DNA from: Avena insularis
Lineage: Eukaryota > Streptophyta > Magnoliopsida > Poales > Poaceae
Assembly: GCA_023614405.1 (NCBI GenBank)
Contig: CM042690.1
Location: 525,466,293 to 525,530,292, forward strand
Direction of reading: 5' to 3'
DNA length: 64,000 nucleotides
Shown here: piece by piece, positions 10,953 to 23,357 of the stretch
How positions within the stretch are numbered: the stretch's first letter is position 1
Layout: every line of letters begins with the position of its first letter
Notes under the pieces: generated by a model
The model's input: only the letters and a program-made list of their open reading frames with translations
What the model was told of the DNA's origin: nothing
Databases searched by the model: none
Made by a program: the position numbers and the translations under genes

Positions 10953-13469
10953 CCTTGGTCGTGTGCCCAACCTGCATCAGCTCCTCTACCAGGGCCTTCT
11001 CCCGGACCGTCAGCCGTTTAACCTCCTTCTCCTAGTCCTTTCTCTGGGCCTCGAGAAGGGCGAAGGCTTCGGCCCGACTGGCGAGGGTGGCGTCGCGCTC
11101 TTTGGCATCGGCCTCCAGAACGTCCACCTTGGCATGCCAATCTTTATTCTGCAGCCGAAGCGTAGAATTTGACTTGCTCAGCCGGTCGTTCGCCTTCTTT
11201 AGGCGATCGATCTCCCACTGAGTGCACACCATGATGGCTGCAAAAAGTCGACTATCAGCAAAAAAAGGATTCCGGATGAGAGAACTTACTCTGCGAAGTC
11301 CCGTTGGCAGTAGCAAGCTTCTGCTCCAGGGTCCGGTTGCCGCCGGCTGAGGCCTCGAGCAGTCGGATCTCCTTCACCACCAGCTCGAGGGTGGCGGCAA
11401 GGTTCGTCAGCGAGGGGGCAAAAGAGGCATCATCGTCAACCGCGTTGGTAACCAACGACTCCTTCGCCGCGGCCACCGCCATCCTCGACTCCTCCCCTGG
11501 CTCGTCGTCGGAGTTGTCGTCACCGACAACCACGACCTCCTTGCCGGCGGCGGCCCTCCGTGCCCCCGCAGAAGAACTGCCCCCACTTTGCGAGGTGGTC
11601 ACAACCGTTTCCGGCTAGACCACCGTAGCCAGCGGAGGGCCCGCCGCTCCGGCTGTTGCAGCCGGTTTAGCTCGAGGTGGTGGCGGAGGCAGATGCGGGC
11701 GGCGTGCGGGGCGGCGATCCAGTCGGCGCCTGCACCGGGCTCGCAACAGCGAAGGAGACCAACGTGTTGAGCACCAAAAAGTAGAAAAGAAGCAAGAGCC
11801 AAATAAGCCAAAGACAAAAAAGGAAAGCACAAAGGGCAGAAGACAGTGAAAACACTAAGAAAAGGAAACTTACCCCTGCACCATCGGGGGCGGCCCCTTC
11901 TTGCGATCGAGGCGGCTCGGTGGAAGGGCGCCAGTCCAGCTCCTCTTGGGGGCCGGATCCTCCGCGACGGGCCGGCTGGCGCTGGACCGGCTAGAGCCAC
12001 CCTCTCCCCCGCCAGACCGGATGGAGCTACCCCCGTCAGCGCCGGACCGGCTGGAGTCGCCATCCGTCGCGCGGCGTCGTGACGGCTTGGGAGCCGGCGC
12101 GTCCTCATCTTCCTCGTCGACCTCCACGTGAGGGTCGGTGGCCGGCTCGTCATTCTGGCTGTGGAAGACGTCGCCGTCCCCATCGGACTCCTCGCCGGAC
12201 CGACAAGCGCGTGGCTCGGGCAAGTCGGGCATGAAGCTCTGACGAGGCGTCTCGCCCTCCTCTCGGAGGATGCAATGGAAGATCTGCCAAGGACAGAAGA
12301 AGCAAGCAGATTAGTCGGATGGAAAAAACGGCAAGAAGCACAAGGAAAAGCCAGTTAGCAAGACTTACCCGGGGCGCGCGGGTGTCACGGCTGTAAGGGG
12401 CCAGCCCGAACGTCCAGCCTTCCGGCAGTCACTCCTTCGTGATGGTCCACACCCACTCCTTCAGGTTGTTGTAGCGGGGATCACGGTGGGACAGCCGGGT
12501 CAGGTCTAGCCAGCCAGAGTAGAAGCACATCTTGTGTGCCCGCTGCTGCAACGACATCATCAACCTGGACATCCAACTGAGGGTGATGTCCAGGCCGGTC
12601 AGACCAGTAGTGACGAGGGAGTGCATGCGCTGTAGCATCGCGTCCGACTCCGTCTTCTTGCCGTAGATCTTCAGATCCCACTGTAGCCGGCTGGACTCCA
12701 CGTCCTATAACGCCGGCAGGTTGATCCGGTCCACGGCGAGGTTGCAGATGTAGAAATACGACTGCTGCCACAGCCGTACCGTGTCCTGCAGCCGGAATTT
12801 GGGGTAGCCGGTCTACGTGCAGGAGTAGATGGAGGCGCCGCCGCATGTCACCAACGGCCCCTTGGTGAATTGAACCTGCGGCCGCACTCGCAAGAGCCGG
12901 CAAAAGAGCCCAAGATCCGGCTGGATCCCAAGGTAGATTTCGCAGAAAGCTATGAAATGCGCCAGCGTCCCGATGGCATTGGCGCCTAGGTGGTGGAGGC
13001 GGAGGTCGAAGAAGGCGAGAAATGTGAGGAAGAACGGGTGCACCGGCAGCGCGAAGCCATGGGCCAGATGCGACATGAAGATGACCCGCTCCCCTCCGCC
13101 GGGTGTGGCGACTCTTCCCCCGCTGGCACGACCGCACCTCCACCTCCTCCTCCGATGGAAGAACACGAGTCGCCCGGTACTTCTCAATGTGCTCCTCCGC
13201 TCGGCAGCCATTGCCGGATCGCTAGGAGGCGCTCGGGTGGAAGAGTGACGGTGGCCCGTACCACCGACGACGTTAAACGGGTGGCGCAGCGGGCTACAGC
13301 GACGGTGGCGAGCGAGTCGATGCGAGGAAGGCAGGCGCGCAAGAGAAGAATGAGGAAGCAGTGAGCAAATGGACAAACCACTCCCCCCGGGCGTCCCTTC
13401 AAAGACCCGGAAGCGGAACCGTCCGCGGTGCCACGTGGCGGCCACCCAGACGCTCCCCGCTCTCCGCAT
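10953..13469 (-). pseudogene. antisense intron-containing gene of the Tat-like element (gypsy-type putative transposase domain)
   Basis: On the minus strand a frame running from about 13469 to 12369 resembles the plant domain Pfam calls a putative gypsy-type transposon domain (PF04195 from memory). Its recognisable parts are HFIAFCEIYLGIQP, LGLFCRLLRVRPQ and SLQQRAHKMC. Splice-like signals follow in order: intron 12368-12284 (GTAAG to TTGGCAG), 11873-11730 (GTAAG to GTGCAG), 11289-11238 (GTAAG to TTTGCAG) and a fourth donor at 10952. The last exons are low-complexity, acidic or coiled-coil (DRLKKANDRLSKSN). In-frame stops at about 12813, 12708 and 12429 and in the third exon show it is dead. 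Its role in living elements is unknown to me. Confidence 0.7.
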
Positions 13470-13736
13470 AGTGCAGGATCCTTTGCGCAGGCAGAAGACG
13501 CGTAGACGATCCCGGAGCAGAAACCGAAGAGGCAGGCGGCGGTTCCTAAGGTGACGTCCGACGGGACGTTACGCTGCCCACCGCAGAGTAATGATGGCAC
13601 GTGTGTGCGTGGCCGGCGTCAGCACTGACATCACTGGTAGCGCAACCGCCAAGCCTAGCCAGCCAAAAAATTCAAAATGATGAGGAGCGCAAGCACTTTC
13701 ACCTAAGGGCGAAATCTACACGCGCTCACGGGCTAG

Positions 13737-14472
13737 TGTTGGGGGGATGACCTCCGGATACCCCAACCAGACAAGAACCATGGCAGTCGGATCACGCCCG
13801 GCTAGCGGAGCGCAGCCGGACATGAGCAAGTCAAGCAGGCTACCTCACGATAGCCGGAACAGCGAGAAGTAGCCCGCTACAACAGCGTAGCCGGAACCAA
13901 TCAGGAGGACATGGCGACATGCAGCACAGTGCGTGGTACGCCCTGGTACGATAACAAGGCTGGCAACTACTCGGCCATACCGAAGACTTTGCGGGGTGAC
14001 ACGGGAACAATGGCCCGATGCTGACGACAGGCTCGCACGGCGTTCACTGTGCCCATGACGACCATACCACTTGTACTATGATGAGACGTAGTTGTACCGA
14101 GTACTTTAGATGACCAGCCGGCTGGGACCCACCTGTGGGGCCCGCCAGCCGAACTGGCCAGTGAGACCGTTGCCACTCTGCCTATATAAGGAGAGGCAAG
14201 GCCTCAGTAGAAAGGGTTGGTCTGTGTGCATTTAAGGCAGTAGCTAGAGAATACAACTCGAGGAGCACTTATAGCCCATGTATCCCTCATAGTCAGATCG
14301 GCAGGAGTAGGAGCTTTACCTCATCACAAGGGCTCCGAACCTGGGTACTTCCTACGTCCAGCTACGCTTGCTTGTATCCAATCCCGCCTGCGGATGACGT
14401 CGATAGCTTCCCTGCTAGTCCCCACACCTCTATCTAACCTGCTTAGGTACTGCCGTTCCCAATACAACGACA
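13737..14472 (+). repeat. 3' LTR of the Tat-like element
   Basis: 736 bp, TGTTGGGGGGATGACC to CAATACAACGACA, directly followed by TGGAT, the right target duplication. No convincing polypurine tract was seen just upstream; AAGGGCGAAA at about 13706 is the closest. Confidence 0.92.
14183..14190 (+). promoter_or_regulatory. TATA box of the 3' LTR
   Basis: TATATAAG, colinear with the 5' LTR copy. If active it would read out into the satellite array to the right. Confidence 0.65.
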
Positions 14473-17400
14473 TGGATCCACCAATGTCATTGCATGTATG
14501 TTATTTTCACAAATCACATATGGATCCACCAGAGTCATTGCATGCGTGTTCTTTTGACAAACCACACATGGATCCACCAGAGTCATTGCATGTGAGTTAT
14601 TGTCACAAACCACATATGGATCAACCAATGTCATTACATGTGTGTTCTTTTGACAAACAACATGGATCACCCAATGTCATTGCATGTGTGTTCTTTCCAC
14701 AAACCACATATGGATCCACCAATGTCATTGCATGTGTGTTATTTCCACAAACCACATATGTACCCACTAGAGTCATTGCACGTGTGTTCGTTCCACAAAC
14801 CACACATGGATCCACCAGAGTAATTGCATGTGTGTTCATGTCAGAAACCACATATGGATCCACCAATGTCATTGCATGTGTGTTCATGTGACAAACCACA
14901 CATGGATCCACCAATGTCATTGCATGTGTGTTCTTTCCATGAACCACATATGGATCAACCAGAGTCATTGCATGTGTGTTCTTTCCATAAACCACACATG
15001 GATCCACTAGAGTCATTGCATGTGTGTTCTTTCCACAAACCACATATGGATCCACCAGAGTAATTGCATGTGTGTTCCTTTCACAAACCACATATGGATC
15101 AACCAATTTCATTGCATGTGTGTTATTTTCACAAACCACATATGGATCAACAAATGTCATTGCATGTGTGGTCTTTTCACAAACCACATATGAAACCACC
15201 AATGTCATTGCATGTGTGTTCTTTCCATGAACCATATATGGATCCACCAATGTCCTTGCATGTGTGTTCTTTCCACAAACCATATATGGATCCACCAGAG
15301 TCATTGCATGTGTGTTCTTTTCACAAATCCAATATGGATCCACTAGAGTCATTGCATGTGTGTTCTTTCCACAAACCGCATATAGATCCACTAGAGTCAT
15401 TGCATGTGTGTTCTTTTCACAAACCATACATGGAACAACCAATTTCATTGCATTTGTGTTCTTTTCCACAAACCACATATGGATCCACCAGAGTAATTGC
15501 ATGTGTGTTCTTTTCACAAACCACATATGGATCAACCAATAGCATTCCATGTATGTTCTTTTCACAACCCACATATGGATCAACCAATATCATTGCATGT
15601 GTGTTCTTTCCACAAACCACATATGTACCCACTAGAGTAATTGCATGTGTGTTCTTTTCCACAAACCACATATGGATCCACTAGAGTAATTGCATGTGTG
15701 TTATTTCCACAAACTACATATGGATCCACCAGAGTCATTCTATGTGTGTTATTTTCCACAGACCACATATGGATCCACCAGAGTAAATTCATGTGTGTTC
15801 TTTCCACAAACTACATATGGATCCACTAGAGTCATTGCATGTGTGTTATTTTGCACAAACCACATGGACCAACCAATGGCATTGGATGTGTGTTCTTTCC
15901 ACAAACCATATATGGATCCACCAATGTAATTGCATGTGTGTTCTTTCCACAACCCACATATGGATCAACCAATGTCATTGCATGTGTGTTCATGTCACAA
16001 ACCACACATGGATCCACCAATGTCATTGCATGTGTTTTCTTTCCATGAACCACATATGGATCCACCATTGCCATTGCATGTGTGTTGTTTCCAAAAACCA
16101 CATAAGGATCCACCAGAGTCATTGCATGTGTGTTCTTTTCACAAACCACATATGGATGCACTAGAGTCATTGCATGTGTGTTCTTTCCACAAACCACATA
16201 TGGATCCACCAGAGTCATTGCTTGTGTGTTCTTTTCACAAACCATATATGGATCAACCAATGGCATTGCATGTGTGTTCTTTTCACAACCCACATATGGA
16301 TCAACCAATGTCATTACATGTGTGTTCTTTCCACAAACCACATATGTACCCACTAGAGTAATTGCATGTGTGTTCTTTTCCACAAACCACATATGGATCC
16401 ACTAGAGTAACTCCATGTGTGTTATTTCCACAAACTACATATGGATCCACCAGAGCCATTGCATGTGTGTTATTTTCCACGTACCACATATGGATCCACT
16501 AGAGTAATTTCATGTGTGTTATTTCCCCAAACTATATATGGATCCACCAGAGTAATTGCATGTGTGTTATTTTGCACAAACCACATGGATCAACCAATGG
16601 CATTGGATGTGTGTTCTTTCCACAAATCACATATGGATCCACCAATGGCATTGCATGTGTGTTCTTTCCACAACCCACATATGGATCAACCAATGCCATT
16701 GCATGTGTGTTCATGTCACAAACCACACATGGATCCACCAATGTCATTGCATGTGTTTTCTTTCCATGAACCACATATCGATCCACCAATGTCATTGCAT
16801 GTGTGTTCTTTCGAAAAACCACATAAGGATCCACCAGAGTCATTGCATGTGTGTTCTTTTCTCAAACCACATTTGGATCCACTAGAGTCATTGCATGTGT
16901 GTTCTTTCGAAAAACCACATAAGGATCCACCAGAGTCATTGCATGTGTGTTCTTTCCACAAACCAAATATGGATCCACCAATGTCATTGCATGTGTGTTC
17001 TTTTTTCACAAACCACATATGGATCCACCAGAGTCATTGCATGTGTGTTCTTTTGACAAACCACACATGGATCCACCAGAGTCATTGCATGTGTGTTACG
17101 GTCACAAAACACATATGGATCAACCAATTTCATTACATCTATGTTCTTTTGACAAACAACATGGATAAACCAATGGAATTGAATGTGTGTTCTTTCCACA
17201 AACCACAGGGATCAATAAATGTCATTACATGTGTGTTCTTTCCACAAGCCACTTGGGTCAACCGGAGTCATTGCACGTGTGTTCTTGTCACAAACCACAC
17301 ATGGATCCACTAGAGTAATTGCATGTGTGTTCATGTCACAAACCACATATGGATCCACCAATGTCATTGCATGTGTGTTCATGTCACAAACCACACATGG

Positions 17401-18890
17401 ATCCACCAATGCCATTGCATGTGTGTTCTTTCCATGAACCACATATGGATCAACAAATGTCATTGCATGTGTGGTCTTTTCACAAACCACATATGGAACC
17501 ACCAATGTCATTGCATGTGTGTTCTTTCCATGAACCACATATGGATCCACCAATGTCTTTGCATGTGTGTTCTTTCCACAAACCATATATGGATCCACCA
17601 ATGTCATTGCATGTGTGTTCTTTCCACAAACCACATATGGATCCACCAGAGCATTGCATGTGTGTTCTTTTCCACAAACCACATATGGATCCACTAGAGT
17701 CATTGCATGTGTGTTATTTTCACAAACCACACATGGATCCACCATAGTCATTGCATGTGTGTTCTTTCCACAAACCACATATTTACGCACTAGAGTAATT
17801 GCATGTGTGTTCTTTTCCACAAACCACTTATGGATCCACTAGAGTCATTGCATGTGTGTTCTTCCCACAAACCACATATGGATCCACCAGAGTAATTGCA
17901 TGTGTGTTCCTTTCACAAACCACATATGGCTCAACCACAGTCATTGCATGTGTGTTATTTTCACAAACCACATATGGATCAACAAATGTCATTGCATGTG
18001 TGGTCTTTTCACAAACCACATATACAACCACCAACGTCATTGCATGTGTGTTCTTTCCATGAACCACATATGGATCCACCAATGTCATTGCATGTGTGTT
18101 CTTTTCACAAACCATATATGGATCCACTAGAGTCATTGCATGTGTGTCCTTTTCACAAACCACATATGGATCCACTAGAGTCATTACATGTGTGTTCTTT
18201 CCACAAACCGCATATAGATCTACTAGAGTCATTGCATGTGTGTTCTTTTCACAAACCATATATGGAACAACCAATGTCATTGCATTTGTGTTCTTTTCCA
18301 CAAACCACATATGGATCCACCAGAGTAATTGCATGTGTGTTCTTTTCACAAACCACATATGGATCAACAAATGTCACTGCATGTGTGTTCTTTTCACAAA
18401 CCACATATGGATCAACCAATGTCATTGGATGTGTGTTCTTTCCACAAACCACATATGTACCCACTAGAGTAATTGCATGTGTGTTCTTTTCCACAAACCA
18501 CTTATGGATCCATTAGAGTCATTACATGTGTGTTCTTTCCACAAACCACATATGGATCCACTAGAGTCATTGCATGTGTGTTCCTTTCACAAACCATATA
18601 TGGATCAACCAATGTCATTGCATGTCTGTTCTTTTCATGAACCACACATGGATCCACTAGAGTCATTGCATTTGTGTTCTTTTCACAAACCACATATGGA
18701 CCCACCAATGCCATTGCATGTGTATTCTTATACTAAAACCAACACTAGAGTCACTGCATGTATGTTCTTTTCACAAACCACACATGGACCCACCAGGGTC
18801 ATTGCATGTGTGTTCTTTCCACAAACCACATGGATCAACCAATGACATTGAATGTGTGTTCTTTTGACAAATAACATGAATCAACAAATG
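14473..18890 (+). repeat. 48-bp tandem repeat array, outer family, segment 2
   Basis: Same unit, orientation and phase as segment 1, about 92 units. Internal block duplications include 15839-16160 with about 16559-16880 (720 bp, 15 units) and 15264-15542 with 18096-18400 (2832 bp, 59 units). Near 18726 the unusual 40-bp unit with ACTAAAACCAACAC occurs. The segment stops within a unit at the Mutator-like insertion. Confidence 0.96.
18882..18890. repeat. target-site duplication, left copy (CAACAAATG)
   Basis: CAACAAATG matches CAACCAATG at 37378-37386 in 8 of 9 positions. Joining the flanks over one copy gives a normal stretch of array, colinear with the uninterrupted sequence at about 3880-3960. 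Confidence 0.75.
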
Positions 18891-19080
18891 GAGAATATCA
18901 TTTTGCAGCCCGAAAGTTGGGGCGCCCAGGCAACGCGGTACCGAAGTTCCCTGAAATCAGCCGGGATGACTACAGTTGGTGTGCCAAATACTCAGAGGGT
19001 ATTTTTCAGCACGAATTCAACTTTATGTTTCAATACAAAAAAATCAGGCTAACAGCCGTCAAGTTGGGCCCCCACGTAAG
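18891..19080 (+). repeat. left terminal inverted repeat of the Mutator-like element
   Basis: About 190 bp aligning, with gaps and at roughly 65-70% identity by eye, to the reverse complement of 37173-37377. Shared landmarks are GCGGTACC, AAGTT, TGCCAA, TACT, AGAGGG and a GGGCCCCCACG-like inner edge. Confidence 0.65.
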
Positions 19081-19120
19081 TTCTCGCCGTTATGTCACTC
19101 CTATTGCTTAGGTGTCAATT

Positions 19121-19382
19121 AGGCTTGCAGCGTTGGCGCTTGCATCTATTACGCGTCTTCTTCTTCCCCGGAACGGCAATCTGTGGGGCATCGCAGCCAT
19201 GGCGTGGAGCTGGGACATGGACGAACCTACTCGGCCCAGCTCTCCTCCCTGTAGGCTTGCAGCTTTGCGCCTGCATCCATTACGCGTCTTCTTCTTCCCT
19301 AGAGCGGCAATCTGTGGTCGTGGCCATGGCGCAGAGCTAGGACGTGACGAACCTGCTCGGCCCTGCTCTCCTCCCTATCCCG
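19121..19382 (+). repeat. 132-bp GC-rich tandem duplication
   Basis: AGGCTTGCAG at 19121 begins a block of about 132 bp that repeats once from 19253 (ATTACGCGTCTTCTTCTTCC in both copies, then GGCAATCTGTGG and GCCATGGCG). The copies differ at about one site in eight. The content is GC-rich and exon-like, but no stable frame across both copies was recognised. Confidence 0.75.
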
Positions 19383-20029
19383 AGTCGAAGCTCGCCCTCA
19401 CCATGGATGCACCCATGGCACGGTGCGGGGACGAGAATTGGTTCCCGGTGAGATCTGTCACCGTGTCGACCATGCTCGGTTCTGTTTTCCTCTTCTAGAA
19501 TCCGAGCTCACCGTCGTCGTGGTTGGACCCGCACCAATTCTGCCACCTCTCTAGAGGTCTCTGTGGTAGCTCAAGTTCTGTCATGTTGAACCTATAAGAG
19601 AATTTGGAGCTGGGCGGCGGCAACCCGTTGATGAACCTGCAAGGAATTTGCTGAAGACTGCGTGCCGCTCCAAGGTCTTCGGCTGATGCATTCGGCTTCT
19701 GCCAATGCTGTTGAGGTCCACGTTGATTGCTCTGCCACAGAATGGTGGAAACGGATTATCCCACACCGTAACCGCCTCAGCACGTAGCGGCTCTTGTTGT
19801 CCCTAGATACCTTGCTATCGTCCACTTCATCATCCTCCTACTGTTGATTTTTAAGAACATAACTTAGAACTCATACATATGATTGAATTGTATTACAACT
19901 CAAGAATTGACACCATGTATATGTAAGACAATATATCCGTGGATATCAAAGATAAAGCATCTCAGCAATAATTTGATCGGTTCATATATCATTTCATCTC
20001 AACATAATGACAAATAATTGCATTAGAGT
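19383..20029. other. non-repetitive segment without recognised gene
   Basis: The first 450 bp are moderately GC-rich and gene-fragment-like; the rest is AT-rich. Short ORFs on the minus strand (19581-19825) show no family I recognise. No promoter or RNA gene was seen. Confidence 0.5.
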
Positions 20030-21845
20030 GAATGTAGGATAAATGTAGGGGCCTCATAAGTTTCTTCAGGGATGGAGTCAGTGAACCAAGTAACAATTGC
20101 ACAACCTGTAATGTTGTTGTACATCACCCAAGGTTCACTAACTCATCTCTGAAATTTTTTGACACCAATGTGTTCGCCTCTCTTTTGGGAAAAATTTGAA
20201 TCATTGGCCACAATAAGAAATTGAAATGTAATCGTACAAAACATTATGTAGGGATATACATAGTTAGGTACAAAAAGAAGCCTAAATATTGTAATTATAA
20301 ATAAAAAACCAAACAATTAATCATCAGGTACATGTTAAAAATACTTATGATCAAAACCATTCATATACATATGCATCATACCAATCATTAAAAGATCAGA
20401 AACAATTCAAGGATCATATATGTAGTTCCATATGAGAATAAATCTAGGGCCTCATAATTTGTTTCAGAGATGGAGTGGGTGAACCAAAGTACCAACAGGA
20501 CAACCTATATTGTTTGTGTGCATTGCTGCCTCAGGTTCACCAACCCATCCCTAAAACACGACACCATCATACGTGTCTCCCCTTGAACTCTTTTGGGGCA
20601 AATTTCAATCATCGGCCTCGGTGACAAACTAAAATGTAATTCTTATACACTATGAATGCATAGAATAGATAATTCGAATATCATAGTTCTATGAATGTAG
20701 AATAAAGATTATGCCTCATAAGTTTCTCTGTGGATGGCGTGAACCAAGTAACACTTGCACAGCTTATATTGATCTTGTACATGGCCCTGTGTTCGCTTAA
20801 CTCATCCTGAAAAAATCGACACCAATGTGTGCCTCTTTGGGGAAAATTTGAATCATTGGCCACAATAAGAAATTGAAATATAATCGCACAAAACAATATT
20901 CAGGGATATACATAGTCGTACAAAACAAGCCTAAATATTGTAATTATAAATAAAAAACCAAACAATTAATCTTCAGGTACATGTTAAAAATACTTATGAT
21001 CAAAACCATTCATATACATATGCATCATACCAATCATTAAAAGATCAGAAAAAAATCAAGGATCATATATGTAGTTCCATATGAGAATAAATCAAGGGCC
21101 TCATAATTTGTTTTAGAGATGGAGTTGGAGAACCAAAGTACCAACAACACAATCTATATTGTTTGTGTGCATTGTTGCCTCAGGTTCACCAACCCATCGC
21201 TAAAACACGACACCATCATACGTGTCTCCCTTGAACTCTTTTGGGGCAAATTTCAATCATCAGCCTTGATGACAAACTGAAATGTAATTCTTATACACTA
21301 TGAATGCATGGAATAGATAATTCAAATATCATAGTTCTATGAATGTAGAATAAAGATTGCGACCTCATAAGTTTCTATAGAGATGGCGTAAGCGAACCAA
21401 GTAACAATTGCACATCTTATATTGATCTTGTACATGGCCCCAGGTTTGCTCACTCATCCCTGAAAAAATCTGACACCAATGTGTCTGCCTCTCTTTGGGG
21501 AAGATTTGAATCATTGGCCACAATAAGAAATTGAAATGAAATCGCACAAAACAATATTCAGGGATATACATATGCATCATACAATGCATTCATAGATCAG
21601 AAACAATACAGAGATTATATATATAGGTTCCATATGAGAGAAAAATTAGGGCCTCATTTTTTTAGCGATGGAGTCGGAGAACCAAAATACCAACAGCACA
21701 ACCTATATTGTTTATGTGCATTGCTGCCTGAGGTTCACTAACCATCCCTAAGAAAACGACACCATCGGATGCCCTTGCACAATTTTGGGGAAAAATTGAA
21801 TCATTGGGCTCAGTAAGGAATAGAAATGTAATGTTATAGGCCTGA
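20030..21845 (-). repeat. three tandem ~655-bp copies of a two-block, exon-like repeat
   Basis: Block A (CCTCATAAGTTTCT at 20052, 20714 and 21363) and block B (CCTCATAATTTGTTT at 20450 and 21099, CCTCATTTTTTTAG at 21652) alternate, giving three A+B copies about 650-660 bp apart; the third lacks about 100 bp between A and B. On the minus strand both blocks encode related peptides around NDSNFPQ or NDSIFPQ, followed by a GMVSEPQAAMHINNIG-like stretch in block B. A and B are therefore themselves old duplicates of one exon. The pieces carry frameshifts and stops. They may be downstream exons of the minus-strand fragment at 22063-22463. Confidence 0.65.
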
Positions 21846-22062
21846 TGTGTATCGAAATCAACACTCAACTAGCAAACTCAACTAGATGGCAGATGAGCAG
21901 ATTGGGGTTTTGTGACTAGATGGCAGATGCATCAATCGACCGATCGAACCATATATATACTACCCTACTTCAAGAGCAAAAGAATATGTACACGATTGAG
22001 CAAATCCTATGTATGAATAGTGAAAACTGCGACTGCGACTAGAGAAGCTAGCAATGTAGTAC

Positions 22063-22463
22063 CTCGGGCTCCTCATCAGGGACCTCCTCCTCGAACTCGT
22101 CATTCTCCGCGATTGCATCTAAGATTTCTTGTATGGTGATGGGGTCGTTGATGTAGAGCACCGGATTGCCTCCGCCTGCCGCCTGCCCCCTTCCAGATCT
22201 GCCGCTGGCACCACGACATTGTCGGCCACCTGCTACTCGGCAGCGACGGCTACTACCTGCTCCTCGGCGGTGACGGCTACCACCTGCTGCTCGGTAGCGA
22301 TGACTACTGGCAAGACGGATGAGCTCGCACCTTCGACGGCGCGGCGACGAGCGGCGTTCGTGCCCGGAGAAGACGCCTCTGCATGCTTGGCGACGACCGA
22401 GCCATTTGCTGCTGCACCTTCAACTGGCTTCACCTCCGGCTCGTCTCCACGCGTACGCTTCAT
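22063..22463 (-). pseudogene. minus-strand gene fragment encoding a charged protein
   Basis: An ATG at 22463 opens a frame beginning MKRTRGDEPEVKPVEG, continuing as an Ala/Val-rich low-complexity stretch to TAG at 22233. A conserved-looking segment in another frame follows at about 22166-22063, with INDPITIQEILDAIAEND then an acidic run EEEVPDEEPE, ending at a possible splice donor GAG|GTACTA. The frame change and stop indicate decay. I do not recognise the family. The gene may continue to the left into the repeated exon-like blocks. Confidence 0.5.
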
Positions 22464-23357
22464 GGCGCACCAAGGGAAGGAGGTAGTGAAAGCGAGGGAG
22501 CTTCGGCGCGCGCGGTAGGTGTAGATTGGGGTCTTGGGACTAGACGGACTGGGGGGAAATGGCACGAGCTCATGGAAGAAGAAGGTCGAGGGGGGTTATA
22601 AACACTGGACCGTTCATAGTCCTCGAGTGGACACGTGTGGTGGGCGGGGGGCTACCACGATCTCCACCCTTTTTTTGGGTTCCCTTTTTTTTGAAACAAC
22701 CATGATCTCCACTTTAGAGCCGCATTGAAAACACGCTCATGGCAGACCTCGATTCCACTGCATGCAAGTGGCGTGGAACCAATTTCTAGCAACGTTAGAT
22801 CTACTCGAGGGGTCCCTTGACTCATGGAAGTTACTAGCGATAGGGCCCAGTTGGAAGTGAGATTGAGAGTGCTGCGTAAAAATGGGATATGTCTTATTAA
22901 AATCAAGTGGCAATAAATTGCAGAGTCCCGTCGACAACCGTGCACTCGATGACCCTGTTGCCCTGTGCATGTGTTGTAGTAGCAGTAGTAGGCTTTTCAG
23001 ACTTGATTAAACTTGACATGACTGCTCACGACTTTTTCCATGGACGGCATCATGTTCCGTCCTGTAGAAGTCTCGCTGAGGGAGACGTCCATGCTGTCTC
23101 ACGCTGTACCGTGATGGGCACGACGTGTGCAATGATCATCGTTGGATCGCACAGAATCAACGATTGGTGCACACGATCTGTGTGACAACTGTGACAACCA
23201 ATCAGGGAGTAGCAGACAGGGTGAGCACAGGTTTGGGCTTCTACGAAAGATAGAGAGAGGGGGGCAAAACTAAGTAGGCAAAACAGAGTAGTATAAAAAT
23301 GGAAAGTGTCTTGTACAAAGAAATACATCGTGGCATACATCAAATTATGCCAAGATA
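22464..23357. other. non-repetitive segment left of the inner array
   Basis: Contains T-rich tracts (22668-22700) and ordinary mixed-composition sequence. Short ORFs on both strands have no recognised product. The inner array begins abruptly at about 23358 (GATCCACTAGAG). No target duplication was seen at this edge. Confidence 0.5.

Larger units (their letters stand above)
6964..14472 (+). mobile_element. Gypsy (Tat-like) LTR retrotransposon, decayed and non-autonomous
   Basis: A 7.5-kb element with two LTRs (6964-7827 and 13737-14472), each starting TGT and ending ACA, flanked by the perfect 5-bp duplication TGGAT. A primer-binding site matching tRNA-Lys follows the 5' LTR. Gag and aspartic-protease remnants lie on the plus strand. 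The pol reading stops after the first residues of the reverse-transcriptase region near 10830. No reverse transcriptase, RNase H or integrase is present. The segment 10950-13470 instead carries a gene on the opposite strand, an arrangement known from grass Tat-lineage elements. The LTRs differ by roughly 8% over their last 500 bp, mostly transitions, so the insertion is fairly old. The exact family name is not certain. Confidence 0.9.

Noticed and set aside
14473..18890. Many CACTAG strings as CACTA transposon ends
   Set aside because: They belong to the common CCACTAGAGTC unit type and are not followed by the AGAAA seen in real CACTA ends.
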